Shown: positions 45,534 to 55,074, numbered from the stretch's first letter. The stretch: 64,000 nucleotides of DNA from Actinomycetota bacterium (GCA_020160915.1 JAIUPK010000004.1:372001-436000), one strand, 5' to 3'. Numbers and translations: made by a program. Notes: generated by a model from the letters alone, not told the origin.

Positions 45534-46955
45534 ATGACAACCCAGGCCCCGGCTCCGACCCACCAGACCACGACTCGTTCGCGGCTGCCGCGGATCAATC
45601 GCCGAGCCCAGTTCGCTCGTCGTGCGCGTCGCGCCGATCTGCTGGTAACGCTGCTGTGGGCGTCCGGTGCGGCCGCGGCAGCCCTGTATCTGGCCTACGG
45701 CGGCGCGAGCCAGATGACCACGGTGGCCGGCTTCATCACCGGACTGGGCATCCTGCTCGGACTCGTGGGCACCGACTTCATCCTCGTGATGCTGGTGCTC
45801 GCCGCACGCATCCCGCTTCTGGATCGCACCATCGGACACGACCGAGCCGTTGCCACCCACCGCAGGCTCGGCAAGCCGGCGCTGTACCTGATCCTCGCCC
45901 ACGGGGTGCTTCTGCTCATCGGCTACGGAATGAGCACCGGCTTCAATCCGATCGCGGAGATCGGCCCCATGCTTGCCCTGCCCGACATGCCGCTGGCGTT
46001 CATCGGCACGGGCCTGCTCATTGCCGTTGTGGTCACCTCACTCGTCGCTGTGCGCCGCAAGTTCAGCTACGAGGGCTGGCACCTGGTGCACCTGCTGAGC
46101 TACGTTGCGGTCGCGTTCGCACTCCCCCACCAGCTCAGCGTCGGCGGGGTTCTCGCCGAGGGCACCGTGCAGCGGGTGTACTGGATCGCGCTCTACGTGC
46201 TGGCCTTCGGATCGATCCTGACCTTCCGCTTCGTCGAGCCGATCGTCGCGACCCTGCGGCACGGGATCACCGTCGCTGGCGTCACCCAGATCGCGCCCGG
46301 GGTCACGTCCATCCACCTGAAGGGCAGCAAGCTTCGCTCGCTCGGTACGGCAGGCGGCCAGTTCTTCATCTGGCGCTTCTGGACTCCCCGCACCTGGTGG
46401 CACTCGCACCCGATCTCGCTGTCGGCGGTTCCCACCGACACCACCGCGCGGATCACGGTGCGCGACCTCGGCGCGGGTAGTCGGCGCATCAGCTCGGTTC
46501 CTGCGGGCACCCGCGTGTCGATCGAAGGTCCCTACGGTCTCTTCACGGATGCCGCCCGCACCGCCCCGAAGATGGCCATCGTCGCGGCCGGGGTCGGCGT
46601 CACCCCCGTGCGCGCCCTGCTGGAGCACGCCATCTTCGCCCCCGGCGAGGCGACCGTGCTTCTGAGGGCGAGCAGCGACGACGAGACCTACCTCTGGGAC
46701 GAGGTGCGAGCCATCGCCGCCGCGAAGGGCGCCCGGCTGTACACCATGGTCGGACGGCGCTCACCCGTCGGCCCGTCGTGGATGCCCGAAGAGGATGCCC
46801 GCCGGGGAGTAACCCTCCGAAGCATCTTCCCCGACCTCGGCGACTCCGACCTCTACCTCTGCGGCCCCACCACTTGGCTCGACCTGGTGGAGGCGGACGC
46901 CCGCGCTCTGGGACTTCCCGAGCACCAGATTCACGCAGAAAGGTTCGACTGGTGA
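45534..46955 (+). CDS. Ferric-reductase-like membrane oxidoreductase (heme/FAD/NAD domains)
   Basis: A 473-residue protein. Six membrane helices span about 35-235, with paired His in HRRLGKPALYLILAHG and WHLVHLLSYVAVAFALPHQ, fitting two b-type heme sites. An FAD domain follows, with HSHPISLSAVP as the FAD-binding signature. The NAD(P) domain has VAAGVGVTPVRALLEHA and DLYLCGPTTWLDLV, ending HAERFDW. It should carry electrons from NAD(P)H across the membrane. Its last codons overlap the FMN-binding gene (GTGA), a likely electron acceptor. Confidence 0.9.
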   Translation: MTTQAPAPTHQTTTRSRLPRINRRAQFARRARRADLLVTLLWASGAAAAALYLAYGGASQMTTVAGFITGLGILLGLVGTDFILVMLVLAARIPLLDRTIGHDRAVATHRRLGKPALYLILAHGVLLLIGYGMSTGFNPIAEIGPMLALPDMPLAFIGTGLLIAVVVTSLVAVRRKFSYEGWHLVHLLSYVAVAFALPHQLSVGGVLAEGTVQRVYWIALYVLAFGSILTFRFVEPIVATLRHGITVAGVTQIAPGVTSIHLKGSKLRSLGTAGGQFFIWRFWTPRTWWHSHPISLSAVPTDTTARITVRDLGAGSRRISSVPAGTRVSIEGPYGLFTDAARTAPKMAIVAAGVGVTPVRALLEHAIFAPGEATVLLRASSDDETYLWDEVRAIAAAKGARLYTMVGRRSPVGPSWMPEEDARRGVTLRSIFPDLGDSDLYLCGPTTWLDLVEADARALGLPEHQIHAERFDW

Positions 46956-47470
46956 GAACACGCGCAGTACTGAGCAGCATCTTCGCTTCGCTGGGAGTGC
47001 TGGTGATCGGATGGCAGGCGGGAAACGCCGCCGTGCAGAGCGCAACGACGGCGACGAGCACGACCACGCCGACCACCACGACCACGGGAGGGAGCTCCGG
47101 CACGTCGCCATCGGGAACCTCCACGGGCTCGAACACCACAACGAGCACGGGCACCACCACGGCCGCGCCAGTCGCACCGACGACCGGCGCAACCGACGGC
47201 ACGTACGCCGGCTCCACGGTCAACACGCGCTTCGGACCGGTTCAGGTGCAGGTCACGATCTCTAGCGGCGCCATCACCGACGTCACTGCCCTTCAGTTGA
47301 CCAACACCGACGGCCGCTCCGTGCAGATCAGCAACTACGCGTCGCCGATCCTCGCGCAGGAGGTGCTCTCGTCGCAGTCGGCTCAGGTGTCGAACGTGGG
47401 TGGTGCGACGTACACCTCGCAGGCGTACCTGCAGTCCCTCCAGTCCGCACTGGACCAGGCCGGGTTCTGA
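46952..47470 (+). CDS. Exported FMN-binding domain protein
   Basis: A 172-residue protein with an N-terminal membrane helix or signal (RAVLSSIFASLGVLVIGWQ), a Ser/Thr/Gly-rich linker of about 50 residues, and an FMN-binding domain (GTYAGSTVNTRFGPVQVQV ... SNVGGATYTS). Thr153 in GGATYTS matches the threonine to which ApbE attaches FMN by a phosphodiester bond in related proteins. It sits between the reductase and apbE with overlapping codons, so it is probably the extracytoplasmic flavin carrier of this pathway. Confidence 0.9.
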   Translation: MRTRAVLSSIFASLGVLVIGWQAGNAAVQSATTATSTTTPTTTTTGGSSGTSPSGTSTGSNTTTSTGTTTAAPVAPTTGATDGTYAGSTVNTRFGPVQVQVTISSGAITDVTALQLTNTDGRSVQISNYASPILAQEVLSSQSAQVSNVGGATYTSQAYLQSLQSALDQAGF

Positions 47471-48192
47471 TGCGTCGCACCTTCGAGACGATGGGCACTG
47501 TCGTGTCGCTCGAGGGCGTCGACGATGCCACCGTCGACGAGGTCAAGCGCATCTTCGCTTCGGCCGACTCGCGATTCAGCCTCTACCGGCCCGAGTCGGA
47601 GCTGGCCCGCATCGCGTCGGGTGAGCTCGCCATGATGGACTCGAGCGTCGAGCTGCGCACCGCCTATGCCGACGCTCTTGCCTGGAGCTCGCTCACCTCC
47701 GGCGCCTTCAGCCCGAACCGGCCAGACGGCGTCATCGACCTCAACGGCATCGTGAAGGCACAGGCCATGCAGGCGGCCGGTGAGCGCATCGGGGCGGGCG
47801 GCTGGCGCGACTGGACCCTCAACGTGGGCGGCGACATCCTGATCTCGGGGTCGACCATGCAAACCACCGGAATCATCGACCCCTTCGACCGCACGAAGCT
47901 GCTCTGCGCGCTCGAACTGCGCCCGCCCCGCGTTGGAGTCGCGACATCGGGCAGCGCCGAGCGCGGCGACCACATCTGGCTCGGCGGCAGCACGGAGCCT
48001 GCCGAGTACGTGCAGGTGACGGTCGTCGCCGACGACATCGTCACGGCCGACGTGCTCGCGACGGCGATCGTGGCGGGCGGACGATCCGGCCTCGACGAGA
48101 TCACCGGGCGCTGGGACGTGGATGTGCTCGCGGTGGACCGCGCCGGCGCGATGGTCGCCACCCCGGGCATCCGGGAGGCGCTCGCTGCCTAG
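47470..48192 (+). CDS. apbE: FAD:protein FMN transferase
   Basis: A 240-residue ApbE-type flavin transferase that attaches FMN from FAD to a Thr of target proteins. It has ETMGTVVSLEG at the start, the FSLYRPESELARI segment, DLNGIVKAQAMQ, NVGGDILISG and a metal-site VVADDIVTADVLATAI region. It is shorter than typical ApbE (about 300-340 residues) and shows no signal peptide, so it may act inside the cell or be secreted another way. Its likely substrate is the preceding FMN-binding protein, to which it is coupled by TGATG. Confidence 0.9.
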   Translation: MRRTFETMGTVVSLEGVDDATVDEVKRIFASADSRFSLYRPESELARIASGELAMMDSSVELRTAYADALAWSSLTSGAFSPNRPDGVIDLNGIVKAQAMQAAGERIGAGGWRDWTLNVGGDILISGSTMQTTGIIDPFDRTKLLCALELRPPRVGVATSGSAERGDHIWLGGSTEPAEYVQVTVVADDIVTADVLATAIVAGGRSGLDEITGRWDVDVLAVDRAGAMVATPGIREALAA

Positions 48193-48776
48193 CTCGCTGT
48201 GACCGTCACCGAGCCGATAACGCCCGCGATCACGCTGATCAGACCGATCAGGCCGATGAGCAGCGATAGGGCGCCGGTTCCCAGTCCGATCAGCGCCATG
48301 GTCATCAGCGTCGCGGGCGCGCCCTGGGCTTTGAGTTGACGGGCTCTGGCGATACCCATGATCGAGAACACGATCGCGAGCGGCGCCAGCACGAAGAGAA
48401 GGTTGAAGAACACCGAGATGATGCCGGTGATGAAGCCGTAGAACGCGAACCTGTTGACCCTGGCGTCGATCGTACGGCCCGGCGCGGCATTGAGGACCGC
48501 GCCCGTCCAGGCGGCCGCCCTGCCGGGGGCGTACGGATCTGGTGCCTGCGGAGCGGGGTTCGCGGCCGAGTAGATCACGGTGGCGGGTGGCGGCACGGGG
48601 ATCACCGGTTGCGGGGCGGCAGATGCCGGGGCAGCGGATGCCGCAGCCGAGCGCACGGGCGCAGCGGCGGGCGCCCCGCGGCGCGAGTCGCTCCAGCTCG
48701 CGCCGTTCCACCAGCGCTCACCGGCACCACCATCGGGGTCTGGATACCATCCCGCCCGCTTGTTGTCGTCGGCCAT
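48189..48776 (-). CDS. DUF2510 domain membrane protein
   Basis: A 195-residue protein. An N-terminal DUF2510 motif (AGWYPDPDGGAGERWWNGASWSD) is followed by an Ala/Pro-rich linker and a hydrophobic region with three helices at about 110-190 (FYGFITGIISVFFNLLFV etc.), similar to DUF4190 proteins. No activity is known. TAAACT lies 6 bases before ATG 48776. It overlaps the apbE stop by four bases and lies 28 bases from the rnpB end. Confidence 0.85.
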   Translation of the reverse strand: MADDNKRAGWYPDPDGGAGERWWNGASWSDSRRGAPAAAPVRSAAASAAPASAAPQPVIPVPPPATVIYSAANPAPQAPDPYAPGRAAAWTGAVLNAAPGRTIDARVNRFAFYGFITGIISVFFNLLFVLAPLAIVFSIMGIARARQLKAQGAPATLMTMALIGLGTGALSLLIGLIGLISVIAGVIGSVTVTAS

Positions 48777-48782
48777 GCAGAC

Positions 48783-48788
48783 AGTTTA
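48783..48788 (-). promoter_or_regulatory. -10 hexamer, leaderless promoter of the DUF2510 gene
   Basis: TAAACT on the minus strand ends 6 bases before ATG 48776. Confidence 0.5.
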
Positions 48789-48803
48789 GGGACGGTGGGG
48801 AAT

Positions 48804-49183
48804 GAATGGGCCGGCTGATACGCCGGGTTCTGTCCCGGTGCCTGAGCACCATCGACGGCCATCTATCTGGGGACTACGTTGCCGCAGCCCTCTAGCGGTC
48901 TACCCGGGAACTGGGCGAGCAGCCTTTGTAACGTTCCCTGTCTGACCTTGCTCCGGACGAGGTTTACCTAGCCGACCGCGTCACCGCGGCCGCTGGTGGT
49001 CTCTTACACCACCGTTTCACCCTTACCCCCGGGTGTCGAAACACCCGGCGGCGGTCTGCTTTCTGTTGCACTGTTCTCGCGGGTTGCCCCGGGTGGGCGT
49101 TACCCACCATCCTGCTCTGCGGAGCCCGGACGTTCCTCGACCCACCCGAAGGCGAGCCGCGACCGTCTTGCCGACCCATTCGA
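48804..49183 (-). ncRNA. rnpB: RNase P RNA (type A)
   Basis: The minus strand holds the catalytic RNA that trims the 5' ends of tRNA precursors. The P1 helix is formed by 49170-49181 with 48804-48815, twelve pairs with one G-U. Next to it are the conserved GAGGAACGTCCGGGCTCC-like core (CR-I, near 49135) and, towards the 3' end, ACAGAACCCGGCGTATC near 48820-48836. AACGTTACAAAGG-like and GGTAAACC segments lie between. Exact ends are uncertain by a few bases. It lies directly after rnhA. Confidence 0.93.
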
Positions 49184-49192
49184 GTGGCAAGC

Positions 49193-49624
49193 CTACTCGG
49201 CTCGTGTGCCGATGTCCGCGCGCATGTCCATGGCGAGATTCGCGAGCTTGTCCGCCCGCGAGTTCTGCAGCCGGGGAATCCACTCGAAGCGCACGGGCGT
49301 GCCCGTCAGGAGCTCCCGCGCCTCGGCGGCGAGGTCCGCCATGTCGGGGTGCTTGATCTTCCACCGCCCCGACATCTGCTCGACCACGAGTTTGGAGTCC
49401 ATGCGAATGTGCAGCTCGGCGTCGGGATCGATGGTGAGGGCGCGGCGCACCCCGGCGATCATCGCCTTGTATTCGGCAACGTTGTTGCTCGCAATGCCGC
49501 CGTACAGTCCGATCTCGGCGAGGATCTCCCCGGTGAGCGGGTCGATCACGACGGCGCCGCTGCCGGACTGGCCGGGATTGCCGCGGGAGCCGCCATCCGC
49601 CTCGATGACGAGTTCGCGCGGCAT
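49193..49624 (-). CDS. rnhA: Ribonuclease HI family protein
   Basis: A 143-residue RNase H fold enzyme that cuts RNA in RNA-DNA hybrids. The four acidic residues are visible: Asp in EADGGSRGNPG, Glu in NNVAEYKAM, Asp in IRMDSKLVV, and Asp in NSRADKLANLA. It corresponds to the single-domain RNase HI of the mycobacterial Rv2228c type without the C-terminal phosphatase domain. The start ATG overlaps the stop of the preceding zinc-ribbon-family gene (TGATG). Confidence 0.93.
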   Translation of the reverse strand: MPRELVIEADGGSRGNPGQSGSGAVVIDPLTGEILAEIGLYGGIASNNVAEYKAMIAGVRRALTIDPDAELHIRMDSKLVVEQMSGRWKIKHPDMADLAAEARELLTGTPVRFEWIPRLQNSRADKLANLAMDMRADIGTRAE

Positions 49625-50364
49625 CAGAGACCGGACTCGTCGGTGCGCACGAGAATCGCGTCGCTCGACGGACAGATCAGCACGTCGTCGGGCGCCGCCG
49701 CGCGGATCTTCTGCAGCTCGTCCTCGAGGAGTTTCACGCCCGAGGCCAGCGAGACGCCGCCGCGCAGTAGCGAGGCACCGGTTCCGTACCGGGTTCGCTG
49801 CTTCTCGTAGAGGGCGAGCAGATCCGCCGGCACCTTGGCTTCGATGGTTCGACGGCCTGCGGCCGCGGTGGTGCGCTCGGCGCCGATTGATGCGAGCGCG
49901 GCATCCCGGGTGGCTTCGATAGCAGCCACCTGCTCGAGCAGCTCCGCCAGCCGCCCGGCGGTCTCGTCGACCTGGCTCTGGTGCTCCTCAAGCTTCTCCA
50001 TGACGCTCAGCTCGATCTCCTCGAGATCGTCCAGCCGCTTGCGCAGCGCACTGAGCTCCTGCTCGAGAGCGGCGACATCCTTCACCGACGAGCTCGCCTG
50101 CAGCCGCTCGCTGTCGCGCGCGATCCTCGTCTCGACCACCTGCACGTCGCTCTCCAACCGCGACAACTCGAGTTGCACGTTCTCGAGGAGACCCTGCTGC
50201 TCGAGTTTGGTGACTCGTAGAGCATCGCCCTCGGTCGCGAGGGCGGCGAGCATGGCCAGCTCGGGAAGGCTCCGTGCGCGGTGATCAAGCTGCGCGAGCT
50301 TGGTGTCGAGCGCCTGAAGGTCCAGCAGGAGTGCCTGGTCGTCGGGTGATGCTTTCAGTGCCAT
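49624..50364 (-). CDS. C4-type zinc-ribbon family coiled-coil protein, ribbon cysteines lost
   Basis: A 246-residue protein, mostly two long antiparallel coiled-coil helices (about 1-175) with heptads such as QLELSRLESDVQVVETRIA. The C-terminal part normally has two CxxC pairs in this family (Rv2229c/HP0958-like). Here the first reads GGVSLASGVKL and the second CPSSDAILV, leaving one cysteine, so zinc binding is not expected. Actinobacterial homologues sit between nif3 and rnhA, as here. A GAGGAAAC site precedes ATG 50364. Confidence 0.85.
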   Translation of the reverse strand: MALKASPDDQALLLDLQALDTKLAQLDHRARSLPELAMLAALATEGDALRVTKLEQQGLLENVQLELSRLESDVQVVETRIARDSERLQASSSVKDVAALEQELSALRKRLDDLEEIELSVMEKLEEHQSQVDETAGRLAELLEQVAAIEATRDAALASIGAERTTAAAGRRTIEAKVPADLLALYEKQRTRYGTGASLLRGGVSLASGVKLLEDELQKIRAAAPDDVLICPSSDAILVRTDESGL

Positions 50365-50383
50365 CGTTTCCTCTGTTGGAGTC

Positions 50384-51202
50384 CTACTGTGTGACCGTGA
50401 AGTCCCACGGGTCAGTTCTGGTGTCGCTGACGGTGACAGTCACGCCCGGCAGCGCGGCCCGCAGTTCGTCGGCCGCGGTCTCGAGCCACAGCCACTCGCT
50501 CGCCCAGTGCGATACGTCGATGAGCGCCGGGCCGCCAGCGGTGCGCGCGTTCTCGCGCGCCTCCGATGCCGGGTGGTGACGCAGGTCGCTCGTGATGTAC
50601 ACGTCGGCCGCGAGAACGGCTGGGTGGGAAAGAAGTGAATCGCCCGCGCCCGCGCACAGCGCCACCGTCGCCACGGGAGCGTCGAAGTCACCGGCCACTC
50701 GCACGCCGGTGGCGGTAGCCGGGAGCAGCTCGCCGAGAGTGCGCGCCAGGCGCCCCAGGGTCATGGGCGCGGGCAGTCGTCCGAGCCGGCCGATGCCCCG
50801 CGCGGGGTCCGAGCTGGGCGCGAGCGGCGTGATGTCGACAAGCCCCAGGGCCGAGGCGAGAGTCGCCGACGTTCCGCTTTCGACGACATCGGCGTTGGTG
50901 TGGGCGGCCAGCAGTGCGATGTCCCCGCGAATCAAGCGCGTGAGGGTAGCGCCCTTGTAGTGATCCGCGGCGACCGAGGTCACGCCTCGCAGCAGCAGGG
51001 GGTGATGCACAAGCAGCAGGTCCGCTCCCGAGGCGACCGCCTCGTCGACCGTGTCATGCACGGCGTCGACCGCGAGGAGGATCGACTCCACCTGCGCGGC
51101 CGGGTCTCCGGCGATGAGCCCGACAGCATCCCACGGTTCCGCACCGCTTGCGGGCCAGAGTCGTTCGACGACCGCGGCGACATCGGCAAGTGTCGGTGAC
51201 AT
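50384..51202 (-). CDS. Nif3-like dinuclear metal centre protein (DUF34)
   Basis: A 272-residue protein of the Nif3/YbgI family, which forms hexamers with two metals per subunit. The metal site is recognisable: LLLVHHPLLLRG near residue 63, then AHTNADVVESG near 100, and VSHWASEWLWLE near 230. WDAVGLIAGDP is at the N-terminus. The role is debated (GTP cyclohydrolase-like activity or metal handling). TAGACT lies 6 bases before ATG 51202. It heads the operon with the zinc-ribbon-family protein and RNase HI. Confidence 0.9.
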   Translation of the reverse strand: MSPTLADVAAVVERLWPASGAEPWDAVGLIAGDPAAQVESILLAVDAVHDTVDEAVASGADLLLVHHPLLLRGVTSVAADHYKGATLTRLIRGDIALLAAHTNADVVESGTSATLASALGLVDITPLAPSSDPARGIGRLGRLPAPMTLGRLARTLGELLPATATGVRVAGDFDAPVATVALCAGAGDSLLSHPAVLAADVYITSDLRHHPASEARENARTAGGPALIDVSHWASEWLWLETAADELRAALPGVTVTVSDTRTDPWDFTVTQ

Positions 51203-51208
51203 GCCCCC

Positions 51209-51214
51209 AGTCTA
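51209..51214 (-). promoter_or_regulatory. -10 hexamer, leaderless promoter of the nif3-rnhA operon
   Basis: TAGACT on the minus strand ends 6 bases before ATG 51202. Confidence 0.55.
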
Positions 51215-51246
51215 TTTGCGCGGGTGAGCACCGTGAGGCGTGCCGG

Positions 51247-54141
51247 TCAGGGCCGCGTCTCCTCCTGGCGCCGGATGGCCGGAATGCCAATGACGATCGG
51301 CAGCAGAATGCCCAGAGCCAGAGCGACAAGAACTCCGAGATCGGTTGCAGCGAGGTCGGTGTCAAGGGGCACGCCCAGCAATCCGAAGAGGTAGCCCTGC
51401 CATCCGAGCCAGGTGACGGTTGCAGTGGTGAGACCCCATCCGATGGCACTGATCACGACGAAGCCGATGAGATTGCCCCACCTGACCGTCTCGTAGACTC
51501 CCCCGCGGCGCAGCAGGGATTCGCTCTCGAAGCGACGATTGCGAATCATCATCTCGGCCGCGAAGATGCCGGCCCACGCCGCAGTCGGAACGGCCAGAGT
51601 TGTAGCGAGATCCCTGAACAGCTCCATGATGCCCGTCACCGCGAAGCTGAGCACCACAGCGATCGCTGCCAGGAGCACGCCCACGATCACAACCGACCAC
51701 TGTCGGGACACCCGAACGCCGACGGACTGAAGCGCGAATCCGCCCGAATAGAGGGTGATGACGATTCCCGACAGCAAGCTGAGCACCGCTGCGGCAATCA
51801 GCGGAGCCGGATACCACGACGGCAGCATGAGCGCGAGGGTATCCAGAGGCGACTGAACGAAACCGCTCGCGATCCCCTTGTCGGATGCAGCCAGCAGGGC
51901 ACCGTATCCGATGAGCACGAAACTGGGAAGCGTCGCACCGATCGTCGACCAGAGCATGGATGCCGCCCCGCTCGACCCGGGCCGCTGGTAGCGGGCCAGA
52001 TCCGCGCCGCTGTTGGCCCACACGAGTCCCACGAAGCTGAAGACCAGTACGGCACCGGTGATCGTCAGCAGCCACGGACCGTCGGGCGTCGTGAGTGCCG
52101 CGGGCACATCCACGTACTGCGCGGTCATGACAATGAGGCCGATGATCAGGATGCCCGACACCACGCTCAGCACCAGCTGGATCTGCGCGATCAGGTGATA
52201 GCCGACGACGGCGACGAGCATGGCGATGACCAGTCCGGCGGCGAGGCCGAGAATCAGGAGCAGGCGCTCACCGAGACCACCGTCGAGTTCGGCTCCGGCC
52301 AGTACAACGGCGACAGACGACGCGAGTAGCCACAGCAGCACGGCGCCCCAGAACACGCGGGTGACCACAGCCAGGAGCGCGGGCACGACGTTTCCGGCCA
52401 CGCCGAAGGTCGCGCGAGAGACGACCATCGTCGGCTGACCGCTTCTCTTGCCAGCCAGGGTCGAGAGGCCGAGCGGAATGAATGACAGAGCCACGCCGGC
52501 AAGCACGGACACGATCGACTGGCGCAGGCTCATTCCCACCGCGAAGACGGCAGCCCCCAGACCAATGCTCAGGATGCTGGAGTTCGCCGCGAACCACAAC
52601 CAGAACAGCCGAGCGGCCCGGCCGACCCGGTGGTCGACGGGCGTCGGCTCCAGACCGCCCGCCTCAACGCTGAAGACCCGCTGGCGCACTGGTTCGTTGT
52701 CGATGAGCACCACCTCGTCCTCGGGAATGCGCACCGTGGAGATCGGGCCGGATGGCGGCGACACGATCGCGGCGCCCCCCACAAGTCCGGCGAAGGCACG
52801 ATCGGTGTCATCGACGTCGTCGTCGAGCTCCTCCTCGTAGGCACGGTCGATCACAGCGATCGAGTCGGTGTCGAGAGGAACGCCCTGGCTTGCCGTGACC
52901 GGCGCTGGCTCCTCGAACAGCGTCTCCGCCGAGAACGGACGCCCTTCGTCGGCCTCCGGACGCAAGTCATCGTCGGCGGGGCCCGAGAGCAGGTCATCGA
53001 AGCTGAACGCCGGAGGCGGAGGGGCAGCGGCCGGAGGTTCGTCTTCAACTACCTCCGCCTCGATGACCTCCTCGTACTCGGGGATGGGCACGATCGGGAT
53101 TGGCGGATGCCCCGCCGCCTGCGAGGGCAGCAGGGGCGGGCCGCCCAGAATCGGCGGTTCGACGAGAGGCGGTGGACCGGCATCGACGGGCGGTTCGGGC
53201 ACGAAGACGGGTTCGGGCTTCGGCTCGGGTTCGAATACGGGACCGGGTTCAATGGCAGGCTCAGGCTCCGGAACAGGTTCTGGTTCCGGCGCGGGTTCCG
53301 GTTCGGGCATCGGCGCGGGCAACGGCTCGGGTGCAAGCTCAGGCTCCGGCTCGCTGAGAGTCGAGGCCCAGCCCGCACTCGGCGGCGGAACATCCCATGC
53401 CGGAAGCGGTGGAGGCGCGGCGACCACGGGCTCCGCTTCGATCACCGGCTCCAGCACAACAGGCTCGACGGGAACGGTGTCATTGACCCGTGGCGCGTCG
53501 TCGGTCTGCGGTACGGGCCATGCAGCAACCGGCTGATCGTCCACGACGAAGCTCTCTGCCACCGAAACCGGCGCAACGTCAACCGCAGGAACGTCAACCG
53601 GCGCAACGTCAGCCGGCTGCTCGGTCGGACCCACCGGGATGCCGCGAGCACTCAGCTGCGCTTCGAGCTGCTCGATCGCGCTCAGGGTGCCGCCACCGGT
53701 TTCGAGGCCGGCCTGCTCGAGAAGGCTGAGCAGCTCGGGGTCGCGCACGACAGGTTCCGGGGGTCCCTCGGGAAGAACGACGGCCTGGGCAGGATCGGGG
53801 GCGGGCAGTGAACTCCACGCCGGTAGCTCCGCGACCGGGCCGGGTTCAGCGGTGGTAGCGTCCTGGGGCGAATCGGCAGGCTCGGGCGCGGCATCCATGG
53901 GCTCAGGTGCCGGCTCAGCCGCCGGCGCGGCCTCCGGTACTACCGGAATCGACCCGGACGACAGCCTTCCCAGGTCGGCTGCGAGGGCATTGGCAAGCTC
54001 ATCATCGTCGTGCTCCGCAGGGAGTTCGGGTGAGGCGGGAACGCTACCCGTGGGCGGGGTGAACGTCGATCGGCGAGGCCCGGCCGTGGCAAATGTGGGA
54101 TCGAATGAGGTTTCATCGAAAACCTCGTCGTCGCTTGCCAT
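51247..54141 (-). CDS. NCS1-type permease with a giant disordered N-terminal region
   Basis: A 964-residue protein. Residues about 530-955 form twelve or so membrane helices with NCS1 (cytosine/purine permease) features, such as [39 protein letters not shown], and [19 protein letters not shown]. The first ~500 residues are hydrophilic and predicted disordered, with Pro/Glu runs ([16 protein letters not shown], about 265-310) and many Asp/Ala. Such a front is far longer than in ordinary permeases (about 430-500 residues in total). Substrate unknown. The ATG is 9 bases after the EamA stop. Confidence 0.85.
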   Translation of the reverse strand: MASDDEVFDETSFDPTFATAGPRRSTFTPPTGSVPASPELPAEHDDDELANALAADLGRLSSGSIPVVPEAAPAAEPAPEPMDAAPEPADSPQDATTAEPGPVAELPAWSSLPAPDPAQAVVLPEGPPEPVVRDPELLSLLEQAGLETGGGTLSAIEQLEAQLSARGIPVGPTEQPADVAPVDVPAVDVAPVSVAESFVVDDQPVAAWPVPQTDDAPRVNDTVPVEPVVLEPVIEAEPVVAAPPPLPAWDVPPPSAGWASTLSEPEPELAPEPLPAPMPEPEPAPEPEPVPEPEPAIEPGPVFEPEPKPEPVFVPEPPVDAGPPPLVEPPILGGPPLLPSQAAGHPPIPIVPIPEYEEVIEAEVVEDEPPAAAPPPPAFSFDDLLSGPADDDLRPEADEGRPFSAETLFEEPAPVTASQGVPLDTDSIAVIDRAYEEELDDDVDDTDRAFAGLVGGAAIVSPPSGPISTVRIPEDEVVLIDNEPVRQRVFSVEAGGLEPTPVDHRVGRAARLFWLWFAANSSILSIGLGAAVFAVGMSLRQSIVSVLAGVALSFIPLGLSTLAGKRSGQPTMVVSRATFGVAGNVVPALLAVVTRVFWGAVLLWLLASSVAVVLAGAELDGGLGERLLLILGLAAGLVIAMLVAVVGYHLIAQIQLVLSVVSGILIIGLIVMTAQYVDVPAALTTPDGPWLLTITGAVLVFSFVGLVWANSGADLARYQRPGSSGAASMLWSTIGATLPSFVLIGYGALLAASDKGIASGFVQSPLDTLALMLPSWYPAPLIAAAVLSLLSGIVITLYSGGFALQSVGVRVSRQWSVVIVGVLLAAIAVVLSFAVTGIMELFRDLATTLAVPTAAWAGIFAAEMMIRNRRFESESLLRRGGVYETVRWGNLIGFVVISAIGWGLTTATVTWLGWQGYLFGLLGVPLDTDLAATDLGVLVALALGILLPIVIGIPAIRRQEETRP

Positions 54142-54147
54142 GCAGAA

Positions 54148-54153
54148 ATACTA
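54148..54153 (-). promoter_or_regulatory. -10 hexamer before the NCS1 permease gene
   Basis: TAGTAT on the minus strand ends 6 bases before ATG 54141. It overlaps the EamA stop codon, so the gene may instead be read through from upstream. Confidence 0.35.
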
Positions 54154-55068
54154 CGGTGACTGGCCCAATGAGCGTGGTTGCCGGGCCGTAGCGAGCACAG
54201 TTACTGCACCGAGAATGAGGATCAGTCCGGCCCAGCCGAGCAGTTCCAGGCGCTCACCGACCACCAGAACTGCGAGGATCGTCGCCACAACCGGCTCCAG
54301 CAGCGTGATTGTCGTCGCCGTACTACTGCGCAACGTGCGCATGCCCACGCCGAACAACAGGTAGGCCACGAACATGGGTCCGAGTGCGAGGTAGGCGGCG
54401 ATTCCCACCGTCGTCGCCGACTGCAGAAGTGGTGCTCCGAACACCAGAAGCACGGGGACTAGCGCGATCGCTCCGAGTCCGAACATGCCCCCCATGACCG
54501 CACGCGATGGCTGTCCGGTGCCGATGGCGCGACTCGATGCGTAGGTGTAGAGGGCGTAGGCGAGCCCCGCGGCAACTCCCAGGCCGATGCCCAGCAGCGG
54601 CGAGGTGCCTTGTGATGCGTCATCCCGATGACTGCCCAGGGCCAGAAGGATCACGCCCACGATCGCAACCGCAGTGCAGAGAGCCCATCGCAGAGTCAGC
54701 TTGCGACGCTCGACGATCCACTCCAAGAGCGCCGCGAAGACGGGGCCGGTTCCGAGAGAGACGACGTTGCCGATGGCGACGCCGGCCAGGCTCATGGACG
54801 AGTAGAACGCGAGGGGATAGATGAACACGCCCACGGCGCCGATCAGGAGCCATCGACGGCTGGATGATGCCCGTACGGCGGTCAGCGCCGGGCGCGCCGA
54901 CACGACGAAGAGGAGCAGTCCACCGATCGTCATCGTGCTCGCGCCGACCGCGAGCGGACTCACCGAGTCCGGGAGAAAGCTCGCCGCCGTGCCCGTAGTA
55001 CCCCACAGCATCGAGGCGAGAATGAGCGCCCACACACCCGACGAACTCGCTGCCGGAATACCCCTCAC
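54151..55068 (-). CDS. EamA/DMT family transporter
   Basis: A 305-residue protein with ten membrane helices in two EamA repeats. The first repeat has ILASMLWGTTGTAASFLP and the second has GLGVAAGLAYALYTYASSRA. LLEPVVATILAVLVVGERLE near the end is a typical EamA segment. It probably exports amino acids or other small metabolites; the substrate is unknown. Start is GTG 55068, since an ATG two bases before it reads into TGA. TAGCCT lies 6 bases before the GTG. Confidence 0.88.
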   Translation of the reverse strand: MRGIPAASSSGVWALILASMLWGTTGTAASFLPDSVSPLAVGASTMTIGGLLLFVVSARPALTAVRASSSRRWLLIGAVGVFIYPLAFYSSMSLAGVAIGNVVSLGTGPVFAALLEWIVERRKLTLRWALCTAVAIVGVILLALGSHRDDASQGTSPLLGIGLGVAAGLAYALYTYASSRAIGTGQPSRAVMGGMFGLGAIALVPVLLVFGAPLLQSATTVGIAAYLALGPMFVAYLLFGVGMRTLRSSTATTITLLEPVVATILAVLVVGERLELLGWAGLILILGAVTVLATARQPRSLGQSP

Positions 55069-55074
55069 ATCACG

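Noticed and set aside
53200-53400. Repetitive GGTTC/GGCTC-rich DNA looking like a tandem repeat or CRISPR-like array
   Set aside because: It is the coding sequence for Pro/Glu runs in the NCS1 permease front. There are no fixed spacers or identical direct repeats.
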